Of a stretch of DNA of 6,193 nucleotides, positions 1 through 5,940 are shown piece by piece. The notes below the pieces were generated by a model, which did not search any database, was not told the origin of the DNA, and saw only the letters and a program-made list of their open reading frames with translations. Both the position numbers and the translations under genes were made by a program. This DNA comes from an uncultured Collinsella sp. (GTDB lineage Bacteria; Actinomycetota; Coriobacteriia; Coriobacteriales; Coriobacteriaceae): NCBI GenBank assembly GCA_900554985.1, contig USJQ01000070.1, positions 1 through 6,193 on the forward strand. The letters run 5' to 3'. The first letter of the stretch is position 1. Each line of letters starts with the position of its first letter.

Positions 1-911
1 AAGTGCTTGAGTCGCTGCGGCTAAAGAGCGGCTCCGTTGTCTGCGATTGCACCCTTGGCGGTGCCCGCCATTCGGTAAAGCTGGCCGCGCACGCGGGGGA
101 GACGGGCCTTTTGCTCGGCGTCGACCAGGACGACATGGCCCTCGAGGCCGCTGGCGCCCGTCTGGACCGCGAGGTTCCCGGCGTTCCGCACCAGCTGCTG
201 AAGGGCAACTTCGGCGACTTGGACGAGCTGCTTTGCTCGGCCGAGGTGCCCGGGGTCGATGGCTTCCTGTTCGATTTGGGCGTTTCGTCGCCGCAACTCG
301 ATATCCCTGGCAGGGGCTTTTCGTATAACGAGGACGCCCCATTGGACATGCGGATGGATCCGGGTAATAACACCTTAAACGCAGCTGAGGTCATCAACAC
401 CTATAACGAACACGACCTCGCCCGGATTCTACGCGTCTACGGCGAAGAGAAGTTCGCCTCGCAGATCGCGCGCGAGATCGTGCGCCGCCGCGAGCAAGAA
501 CCGATCGAAACCACCGGCCAATTTGTCGAGATCATCAAGGCAGGTATCCCGGCTGCCGCTCGTCGGCATGGCGGACACCCGGCCAAGAAAAGTTTCCAGG
601 CCATTCGCATCGAGGTCAATCACGAGCTCGATGTGCTCGAACGAGGGCTTGATGCCGCCACCAGGTGGCTCAACCCGGGCGGACGTATCTGCGTCATCTC
701 GTATCACTCGCTCGAGGACCGTATCGTAAAGAACCACTTTAAGGAGATGAGCCAGGGGTGCACGTGTCCGCCGGAGATTCCGGTGTGCGTGTGCGGCAAC
801 GTGCCGATACTCAAGGTCATCACCCGCAAACCCTTGGTTGCCCAGCCTGATGAGGTTGAGCGCAACCCTCGGGCGAGATCAGCCAAAATCCGCGTGGCGC
901 AGCGTCTGTAG
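1..911 (+). CDS. rsmH: 16S rRNA (cytosine-1402-N4)-methyltransferase RsmH, 5' partial
   Basis: RsmH uses S-adenosylmethionine to methylate N4 of C1402 in the decoding centre of 16S rRNA, in the cytoplasm. The reading frame is open from the window edge. A GTG at base 3 is not the real start, because the protein begins within the N-terminal helix and lacks the H-x-P-V segment that normally precedes it. About 10-15 residues are therefore missing. Numbering from base 3, the SAM motif TLGGARHS is at about residues 17-24. LLGVDQD follows, then FDLGVSSPQLD, RGFSYNEDAPLDMRMD, and the signature SYHSLEDRIVKNHF near residues 234-247. A CTCPPEIPVCVCG segment and a basic tail (NPRARSAKIRVAQRL) close it, as is usual in Gram-positive members. 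The cysteines form two CxC pairs, encoded around 759-794. The motif carries Ala-Arg where the family usually has Gly-Gly. The gene opens the dcw cluster here; mraZ would be expected upstream. Family assignment is secure. Confidence 0.97.
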   Translation, partial: VLESLRLKSGSVVCDCTLGGARHSVKLAAHAGETGLLLGVDQDDMALEAAGARLDREVPGVPHQLLKGNFGDLDELLCSAEVPGVDGFLFDLGVSSPQLDIPGRGFSYNEDAPLDMRMDPGNNTLNAAEVINTYNEHDLARILRVYGEEKFASQIAREIVRRREQEPIETTGQFVEIIKAGIPAAARRHGGHPAKKSFQAIRIEVNHELDVLERGLDAATRWLNPGGRICVISYHSLEDRIVKNHFKEMSQGCTCPPEIPVCVCGNVPILKVITRKPLVAQPDEVERNPRARSAKIRVAQRL

Positions 912-986
912 GCACGACCGCGCGATATTGGACCTCCCGCTCGCACCATAAACGAAGCTTAAACACACTACCAACGTACTCGGGAT

Positions 987-992
987 GGGAGG
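987..992 (+). promoter_or_regulatory. Shine-Dalgarno site of the ftsL-like gene
   Basis: GGGAGG ends 9 nt before the ATG at 1002 and is a strong match to the anti-SD of 16S rRNA. It fixes the start of the small membrane protein. The other nearby ATG, at 985, lies in a different frame. Confidence 0.75.
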
Positions 993-1001
993 CGGCATAT
1001 C

Positions 1002-1472
1002 ATGGGCTACAACACTTCAAGCGCAGCACTCGCCTATGATATGAACGCCATGCCCGCCTATCGTGAGACGCCGCAGGCCCCCGTTGCTCCCCGTGAGCAG
1101 CGCACGCCGCGCTTTGATGTCTACACGGGCGCGGGCCGTCAGGCAAACCAGGCGGTAAGCCCGGTTTTCATGAGCGTTCTTAAAACGTTTTGCATCATTG
1201 CGGCCATCTTCATGACGATCGGCGTCGCCCGCGTGGCGCTCGCCGGCGTTACGGCCCAGGTGCTCAACAGCAACGCCGCGCTTACCAACACGCTCGAAAA
1301 GGCGACCGATGAGAGCTCCGACCTGGAGGTCATGCATTCGGTCTATGGCGCCGACACGCGTATTCGCGACCTTGCGGGCGCTTATGGCATGGTGGAGCCC
1401 AGCGAGAGCGTTACACTTGACTTTTCGCAGGATGCAGCCGCGGGCGCCAACGCGACCGCGACCGCTCAGTAG
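1002..1472 (+). CDS. ftsL: FtsL-like bitopic cell division protein
   Basis: This is a 156-residue protein with type II single-pass topology. A hydrophilic, Pro/Arg-containing cytoplasmic part spans residues 1-55. One hydrophobic segment covers about 56-83 and is broken by Arg77 near its outer end. An extracellular part predicted to be helical (about 84-125) contains the heptad-like stretch VLNSNAALTNTLEKATDES. It ends with RIRDLAGAYGMVEPSESV (about 120-137), which resembles the 'A-x-x-x-G-M-x-x-P' end of FtsL and DivIC proteins. A low-complexity Ala/Thr/Asn tail follows. FtsL forms a trimeric scaffold with FtsB/DivIC and FtsQ/DivIB that activates the septal synthase FtsW-FtsI. The position between rsmH and ftsI is the standard ftsL slot, and ftsI follows after 17 nt. 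FtsL sequences diverge strongly, so the name rests on position, topology and the C-terminal motif. The start is supported by a good SD at 987-992. Confidence 0.82.
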   Translation: MGYNTSSAALAYDMNAMPAYRETPQAPVAPREQRTPRFDVYTGAGRQANQAVSPVFMSVLKTFCIIAAIFMTIGVARVALAGVTAQVLNSNAALTNTLEKATDESSDLEVMHSVYGADTRIRDLAGAYGMVEPSESVTLDFSQDAAAGANATATAQ

Positions 1473-1489
1473 CAAGACGGTAGCTGAGT

Positions 1490-3355
1490 ATGACAAATGA
1501 CTATCGCCGCGGTTCCGATGGGGGCCGCGGTTCTGGACGTCCCTCGTCGCGGGGACGTTCTGGTTATCAAGGAACGGGTCGGCAATCTTACAACGCCGGG
1601 CAGTCCCGTGGCAACGACCCGGCGTCGCGACTTCGCGGCTCGGGCGGCCCTCAAGTGCATAACACCAGGTCGCGCAAGAGTTCGTCGACCGAATGGCTCA
1701 CGGGCACGCCTCTGCCTCGCCGCAAAGCCGTCATGGGCTTCATTGGGCTTGGCTTGGGCTTGGGCGTCTTTCGCCTTGCCGACTATCAAATTGTCGAAGC
1801 CGATAAACTGCGCGAGCGTGCCGATGCGCGCCGCCTGCTTGCGCAGACCCTCTATGCCAAACGTGGCACCATCTACGACCGCAACGGTAACGTGCTGGCG
1901 TCGTCGGTCGAATGTCGCAACATCGCCGTGAACCCCCAGCTTGTCGAGGATGTTGACAAGACGGTGTCGGCGCTGGTCAAGGCAACTGGAATCGATAAAA
2001 AGACCTGCCGTAAGCTCGTTGAGTCCGATGGAACCTGGGTGTATATCAAGCGCCAGGTGGACGAAGACGACGCTGCGGCGCTGGAGAAGAAGAACCTGCC
2101 CGGCGTGCTTTTTGAGCAGGCCATGAAGCGCGTATATCCATACGGCAATCTGGCATCGCAGGTGCTGGGTGTAGTGAATGTAGACAACGACGGCTTGACG
2201 GGTCTCGAAAAGCAATACAACAAGCTTCTGACCGGCACGAACGGTTCTCTCGTACGCGAGCGCGCGAGGGACGGCAGCTATATCGCGGGCGGTGCCTATA
2301 AAAAGGTGGCTGCGGTCGACGGCGTTGATATCGTGACGACGCTCGACGTCAATATCCAGCGTGCGGCCGAGGATGCCCTGGCAGAGGCTGTCGAGAAGAC
2401 AAAGGCCAAGAACGGCTCGGCGCTGGTCACCGATCCTACGACAGGCGAGATCTTGGCAGCCTGCTCGTATCCGACCTACGACCAGACCAATTTGGAAAAC
2501 GCCAAGACCGAGGATATGAACCTGCGCCTGGTCACCGACGCCTACGAGCCCGGCTCGGTCTTTAAGACGCTCGTGGCGGGCGCCGGCTTCGACTTGGGCG
2601 TCGTGCGGTCGAGTACGTCGTTTGAGGTGCCGGCGAGCATCAAGGTGGGCGACGATACCGTCACCGATGCCGACAAGCGCGACTACGCCATGACCATGGA
2701 TGTGCGCGAGATGATGCGCCGTTCGTCCAACGTGGGATTTGTCCTGGTGGGGCGCAAGATCGGTGCCGACGACTTTGCCGCCTATGTGGACAAGTGGGGC
2801 ATCGGTCACAGCTCGGGTGTCGATTTTCCGGGCGAGAGTCTGGGCATCGTCAAGGAGCGTGACCAGTATGACGGCGCCACGCTGGGCTCGATGAGCTTTG
2901 GACAGGCGCTGTCTGTCTCGCCGATTGAGATCGCACGTGCCGTGGGCGGCATCGCCAACGGCGGCGTGATGATGACCCCGCACTTCTATAAGTCCAGCAA
3001 AGGCGACGAGAAGGACTGGGGCGAAGGCGAGCGCGCGATTTCGGAGGACGCCGCATCCCAGGTGACATCGTGCATGCAGACGGTCGTGTCGGAGGGAACG
3101 GGCGTTGGCGGCGCGGTTGACGGCTATGACGTGGCGGGTAAGACCGGTACGGCCGAACGTGCCGACGAGAACGGCGGCTACCTCAAGGAGAACTACATGT
3201 CGTCCTTTATGGGCTTTGCACCGGCACAATCGCCCAAGGTGCTGTGCTATATCACGCTCGACGGAACGCCGAGCGGCTCAGATGCCGCTGCGGTGCCGTT
3301 CCAGTCCATTATGGCCAACGCGCTCGACGTGCTAGGTATCCCGCACACGAAGTAG
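1490..3355 (+). CDS. ftsI: Septal peptidoglycan transpeptidase FtsI (class B penicillin-binding protein)
   Basis: FtsI is a D,D-transpeptidase that cross-links septal peptidoglycan outside the membrane and pairs with the glycosyltransferase FtsW. The 621-residue protein has a basic Gly/Ser/Arg-rich cytoplasmic tail (1-66), a membrane segment (about 80-98, GFIGLGLGLGVF) and the PBP dimerisation domain, opening with KRGTIYDRNGNVLASS (about 124-139). The transpeptidase domain (about 290-610) holds all three catalytic motifs: SVFK with nucleophile Ser356 and Lys359, SSN at 412-414, and KTGT at 551-554. FGQALSVSPIEIARA, typical of the family, lies between the last two. The protein ends about 70 residues after KTG, so there is no PASTA domain, unlike B. 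subtilis Pbp2B or pneumococcal PBP2x. The ATG is 17 nt after ftsL and has only a weak purine-rich site (AAGACGG, 1474-1480), which suggests coupling to ftsL translation. The next in-frame Met, residue 82, would cut into the membrane segment. A SpoVD or general PBP2 label is possible, but position favours FtsI. Confidence 0.96.
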   Translation: MTNDYRRGSDGGRGSGRPSSRGRSGYQGTGRQSYNAGQSRGNDPASRLRGSGGPQVHNTRSRKSSSTEWLTGTPLPRRKAVMGFIGLGLGLGVFRLADYQIVEADKLRERADARRLLAQTLYAKRGTIYDRNGNVLASSVECRNIAVNPQLVEDVDKTVSALVKATGIDKKTCRKLVESDGTWVYIKRQVDEDDAAALEKKNLPGVLFEQAMKRVYPYGNLASQVLGVVNVDNDGLTGLEKQYNKLLTGTNGSLVRERARDGSYIAGGAYKKVAAVDGVDIVTTLDVNIQRAAEDALAEAVEKTKAKNGSALVTDPTTGEILAACSYPTYDQTNLENAKTEDMNLRLVTDAYEPGSVFKTLVAGAGFDLGVVRSSTSFEVPASIKVGDDTVTDADKRDYAMTMDVREMMRRSSNVGFVLVGRKIGADDFAAYVDKWGIGHSSGVDFPGESLGIVKERDQYDGATLGSMSFGQALSVSPIEIARAVGGIANGGVMMTPHFYKSSKGDEKDWGEGERAISEDAASQVTSCMQTVVSEGTGVGGAVDGYDVAGKTGTAERADENGGYLKENYMSSFMGFAPAQSPKVLCYITLDGTPSGSDAAAVPFQSIMANALDVLGIPHTK

Positions 3356-3360
3356 GGGGT

Positions 3361-3366
3361 TACAAT
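3361..3366 (+). promoter_or_regulatory. Possible -10 element just after ftsI (weak)
   Basis: TACAAT differs by one base from the -10 consensus and is preceded by GGGT. No -35-like hexamer lies 16-18 nt upstream, where the ftsI coding end sits. It is listed because the same GGGNTACAAT string recurs at 3436-3445 in the same gap. Function is unproven. Confidence 0.2.
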
Positions 3367-3373
3367 CTTTGGG

Positions 3374-3423
3374 GCGTGGTTTGTTGTCCCATATGAGGGG
3401 TGTTCACATGCCCTGCACCACGC
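3374..3423. repeat. 7-bp inverted repeat in the ftsI-murF gap
   Basis: GCGTGGT (3374-3380) and ACCACGC (3417-3423) are perfect inverted copies separated by 36 nt. A small hairpin, GGGTGT pairing with ACATGCCC through two G-U pairs, can form between the arms at 3398-3413. There is no T-run after either structure, so this is not a typical intrinsic terminator. The right arm occupies the -35 position relative to the TACAAT at 3440. A 7-bp match in a gap of this size has roughly even odds of arising by chance. Confidence 0.25.
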
Positions 3424-3439
3424 ATGCGCGGCGCTGGGA

Positions 3440-3445
3440 TACAAT
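3440..3445 (+). promoter_or_regulatory. Candidate -10 element of an internal murF promoter
   Basis: TACAAT lies 38 nt before the murF ATG, in a locally AT-richer patch (about 3438-3472) of an otherwise GC-rich sequence. Transcription would start near 3452 and give a leader of about 30 nt. The hexamer 17 nt upstream (ACCACG, 3417-3422) is a poor -35. If this is a promoter, it depends on the -10 or on an activator. The 128-nt gap, unlike the 3, 9 and 17 nt spacings elsewhere, makes an internal promoter plausible. Confidence 0.35.
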
Positions 3446-3472
3446 ACGCCGATAGCATTATTTAGGTTTACA

Positions 3473-3478
3473 GGGGAG
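3473..3478 (+). promoter_or_regulatory. Shine-Dalgarno site of murF
   Basis: GGGGAG ends 5 nt before the ATG at 3484. It supports that start, and with it the expected short N-terminal strand of MurF (MIEIAVNNLA). Confidence 0.7.
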
Positions 3479-3483
3479 CTGCA

Positions 3484-4908
3484 ATGATAGAGATCGCCGT
3501 CAACAACCTCGCGGCCGCAACAGGGGCCCGAACCGTGACGGGAGAAGTCGATCGGGTATGCCGCGGGTGCGTTATCGACTCGCGCCAGGTCGAGGAAGGG
3601 ACGATTTTCGTCGCCTTTCCCGGTGAAAACGTCGACGGCAATGATTTTGCTTCCCGTGCCGTCCAGTCGGGTGCCGGCGCCGTCGTGATGACGCGTGAGC
3701 CCGAGGCCGAGCTGGTCTCGCTGGCGCAGGACAAGGGCTGTGCCATCTTGCTGACCGATGATCCCGAGGAGTTTCTGCTGCGTTTGGCGCACGTGTATCG
3801 CCTGGAGCTTGGCTGCCTGGTCGTTGGCATTACCGGTTCCATCGGCAAGACGACGACCAAGGACGTTCTCGCCGCTGTGCTCGCCAAGCGCTATCGTGTC
3901 TGGGCCACCAAGGGCAATTTCAATAACCTGATCGGCATGCCGCTCACGGTGCTTTCCGCTCCGGCCGATACCGAGGTCCTGGTGCTCGAGATGGGCATGA
4001 ACCATTTCCACGAGATCGAGCGCCTGTCCCAGTCCGCCAATCCCAACCTTGCCATCGTGAGCAAGATCGGCACCTCTCATATCGGCATTTTGGGCAGCCG
4101 CGAGAACATCGCCCGCGCTAAAGCCGAGATTGTCCAGGGCATGTGCGCCGCCGGCGACTATTTGCCGCTGCTGGTTTTGGGCGGCGAGGACGATTTTACG
4201 CCGTTCATTCGCGATACGTTCGCCCAGCCTGCTGGTATCGACGTGATGCTGGCCGGTGTCTCTGACGATGATGAGGTCCGCGCCCGCGACGTTCGCGTTG
4301 ATGACGAGGGCCGTCCGGTCTTTACGCTCGATTTTGGTCAGGGCGAGACAATCGATACCATGCTTGCCATCCCCGGCGTGCAGTCCGTTCCTAATGCCGT
4401 TAAGGCCGCCGCGGTTGCCTATCGCCTGGGCGTGACGCCCGAGCAGATCGATGCTGCCTTTAGGGGCCTCACGATCACCGGGCACCGCCAGGAGATCAAG
4501 CGCGCCAAGAGCGGTGCACGCATCATCGACGATTCCTATAACGCCAGCGCCGAATCGATGGCAGCCGGCCTCGATCTGCTGTGCTCGCTTTCGTGCACGG
4601 GGTCTCGCATGGCGATTCTGGGCGAGATGGGCGAGATGGGCGATGAGGCTCCTCGCATGCATGAGCTCGTGGGCGCCTATGCCGCCGCCAAGAAGCTCGA
4701 CATGCTGGCGTGCGTGGGTGGTGAGCTGGCCCAGCTTATGGCCGATGCCGCGCGCATGATGGGCATGGACGAGGACCGCATCCAGGTGTTCTCCGATTAT
4801 CAGCAGGTGCTCGACCGCATGGGCGGCGCGCTTGAAAAACATGATGTTGTACTGGTCAAGGGTTCCCGCTTTGTTGAGCTCGACCGCTTTGTGGAAGGTG
4901 TGTGCTAG
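3484..4908 (+). CDS. murF: UDP-N-acetylmuramoyl-tripeptide--D-alanyl-D-alanine ligase MurF
   Basis: MurF is a cytoplasmic ATP-dependent ligase that adds D-Ala-D-Ala to UDP-MurNAc-tripeptide, the last soluble step of peptidoglycan precursor synthesis. The 474-residue length is normal and three Mur ligase domains can be seen. The N-terminal UDP-binding domain holds DSR at 32-34 and IFVAFPGENVDGNDF. The central ATPase domain has the P-loop GITGSIGKTTTK at 115-126 (Lys122), EMGMN at 169-173, IGTSH ending at His199, and GSRENIARAKAEI with Lys213, the likely carbamylated lysine by family analogy. The C-terminal domain has DDSYNAS at 349-355, AILGEMGEMGDE and LVKGSRF. EMGMN and D-S-Y-N-A are MurF hallmarks and rule out MurE, MurD or MurC. 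mraY begins 3 nt after the stop codon. Upstream, where murE would normally lie, there is only the 128-nt gap after ftsI. Confidence 0.97.
   Translation: MIEIAVNNLAAATGARTVTGEVDRVCRGCVIDSRQVEEGTIFVAFPGENVDGNDFASRAVQSGAGAVVMTREPEAELVSLAQDKGCAILLTDDPEEFLLRLAHVYRLELGCLVVGITGSIGKTTTKDVLAAVLAKRYRVWATKGNFNNLIGMPLTVLSAPADTEVLVLEMGMNHFHEIERLSQSANPNLAIVSKIGTSHIGILGSRENIARAKAEIVQGMCAAGDYLPLLVLGGEDDFTPFIRDTFAQPAGIDVMLAGVSDDDEVRARDVRVDDEGRPVFTLDFGQGETIDTMLAIPGVQSVPNAVKAAAVAYRLGVTPEQIDAAFRGLTITGHRQEIKRAKSGARIIDDSYNASAESMAAGLDLLCSLSCTGSRMAILGEMGEMGDEAPRMHELVGAYAAAKKLDMLACVGGELAQLMADAARMMGMDEDRIQVFSDYQQVLDRMGGALEKHDVVLVKGSRFVELDRFVEGVC
4893..4900 (+). promoter_or_regulatory. Shine-Dalgarno site of mraY inside the end of murF
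   Basis: GGAAGGTG lies in the last codons of murF and ends 11 nt before the mraY ATG at 4912. Its location means ribosomes finishing murF can feed mraY directly, consistent with translational coupling. Confidence 0.5.
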
Positions 4909-4911
4909 CCC

Positions 4912-5931
4912 ATGTTCGGCAATCCCTCGTATCCAACGTATCAGGCTTTTTTGGGGCTTGGCATCGCCGCAGCCATTGCGCTGCTGCTCATGCCGTGGTG
5001 GATCAAGCTGCTCAAGGTCGAGGGTATCGGCCAGCAGGTTCGTGCCGACGGCCCCAAGCGTCATTTGGTTAAGCAGGGAACGCCCACCATGGGTGGCGTT
5101 GTCATCCTCGTCGCGATCTCGCTGACCTGCCTGCTGATGGGCAAGCTCACCACCGAGCTCGTACTCGTGCTGCTCGCCACGCTGGCGACCGGCGTGCTGG
5201 GCCTGATCGACGACCTGACCTCCGTTACGCATGGGCGCTCGCTCGGTCTGACGCCCCATGCCAAGATGATCGGCCTAACCATTATCTGTGTCACCTTTAC
5301 GGTACTTGCCGTCAACTGGTGCGGTGTCGCCCCCGAGATTCGTTTTCCCGGTGGGTTGACGATCGACCTTGGCGTGCTTTCGACCACCATCTGCGGCTAT
5401 TCGTTCCCGTGGCTCTATATTGTCTTTTGCTGGCTGATGATTGCCGGTCTTTCTAATGCCGTGAACCTGACCGATGGCCTTGACGGTCTTGCTGGCGGCA
5501 CCTCCATGATCGCCATGCTCGCCATGGCTGCCATGGCGTTTTTGCACGGAGACGTGAACCTGTCCATCTTCTGCACCGCGTGTGCCGGTGCCTGCTTGGG
5601 CTTTCTGTGGTTCAACTGCTATCCGGCGAGCATCTTTATGGGTGATACCGGCTCGCTTGCTCTGGGCGCCGCGTTTGCCTGTACGTCCATCATGACTAAC
5701 ACCGAGGTCGTCTCCCTCATCATCGGCGGCCTGTTTATCGTTGAGACCCTGTCGGTCATGATTCAGGTTGTCTACTTCCACTTTACGCACAAGCGCGTCT
5801 TCCTTATGGCGCCCATCCATCATCATTTCGAAAAGAAGGGTTGGGCCGAGACCAAGGTCGTCATCCGTTTTTGGATTATCGCTGCGGCATTTGGTGCCGT
5901 TGGCCTTGCTCTGTTCTTCCAGTTGGGATAG
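4912..5931 (+). CDS. mraY: Phospho-N-acetylmuramoyl-pentapeptide transferase MraY
   Basis: MraY is an integral membrane enzyme that transfers phospho-MurNAc-pentapeptide from UDP to undecaprenyl phosphate, releasing UMP and forming lipid I. The protein has 339 residues and about ten hydrophobic segments (approximately 13-31, 60-78, 82-99, 117-136, 162-183, 196-211, 216-233, 247-262, 266-289 and 316-337), as the family requires. Conserved cytoplasmic-side motifs are complete: DGPKRHLVKQGTPTMGG at 46-62, the Asp pair Asp100-Asp101 in GLIDDLTSV, NAVNLTDGLDGL at 182-193, FMGDTGS with Asp245, and APIHHHFEKKGW at 300-311. The Asp pair and Asp245 are linked in the family to Mg2+ binding and catalysis. 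The start 3 nt after murF is the only sensible one, since the first membrane segment follows directly. Overlap in function with the WecA/TagO family is excluded by the HHH motif and the operon context. Confidence 0.98.
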   Translation: MFGNPSYPTYQAFLGLGIAAAIALLLMPWWIKLLKVEGIGQQVRADGPKRHLVKQGTPTMGGVVILVAISLTCLLMGKLTTELVLVLLATLATGVLGLIDDLTSVTHGRSLGLTPHAKMIGLTIICVTFTVLAVNWCGVAPEIRFPGGLTIDLGVLSTTICGYSFPWLYIVFCWLMIAGLSNAVNLTDGLDGLAGGTSMIAMLAMAAMAFLHGDVNLSIFCTACAGACLGFLWFNCYPASIFMGDTGSLALGAAFACTSIMTNTEVVSLIIGGLFIVETLSVMIQVVYFHFTHKRVFLMAPIHHHFEKKGWAETKVVIRFWIIAAAFGAVGLALFFQLG

Positions 5932-5940
5932 TGGTCTTTC

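Noticed and set aside
912..1001. Possible promoter in the rsmH-ftsL gap (TTGGAC at 928-933)
   Set aside because: No -10-like hexamer lies 16-18 nt downstream; the sequence there is AACGAA. The gap shows nothing beyond the SD at 987-992.
1497..1931. 144-codon + strand frame starting 7 nt after the ftsI start
   Set aside because: It is a shifted reading of the start of ftsI. The ftsI frame carries the tail, membrane segment and KRGTIYDRNG motif, while this frame shows no family resemblance.
1466..3229. 587-codon open frame on the - strand opposite ftsI
   Set aside because: The sense strand encodes a complete FtsI with all catalytic motifs. The antisense product is rich in Arg, His and Ala with no recognisable domain. 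GC-rich genes with few TTA, CTA and TCA codons leave such mirror frames open.
3371..3423. Rho-independent terminator after ftsI
   Set aside because: The possible stems are short with wobble pairs or have a 36-nt loop, and no run of T follows. The next gene is a pathway partner on the same strand.
4621..4647. Tandem 9-nt repeat in murF giving Gly-Glu-Met twice
   Set aside because: It matches the conserved L-G-D/E-M-x-E-x-G region of MurF, so it is ordinary coding sequence and not a repeat expansion.
3247..5259. 670-codon open frame on the - strand opposite the end of ftsI, murF and the start of mraY
   Set aside because: It crosses three clear genes and a non-coding gap. It has the His/Gly/Arg-rich composition of an antisense shadow and no family motif that I recognise.
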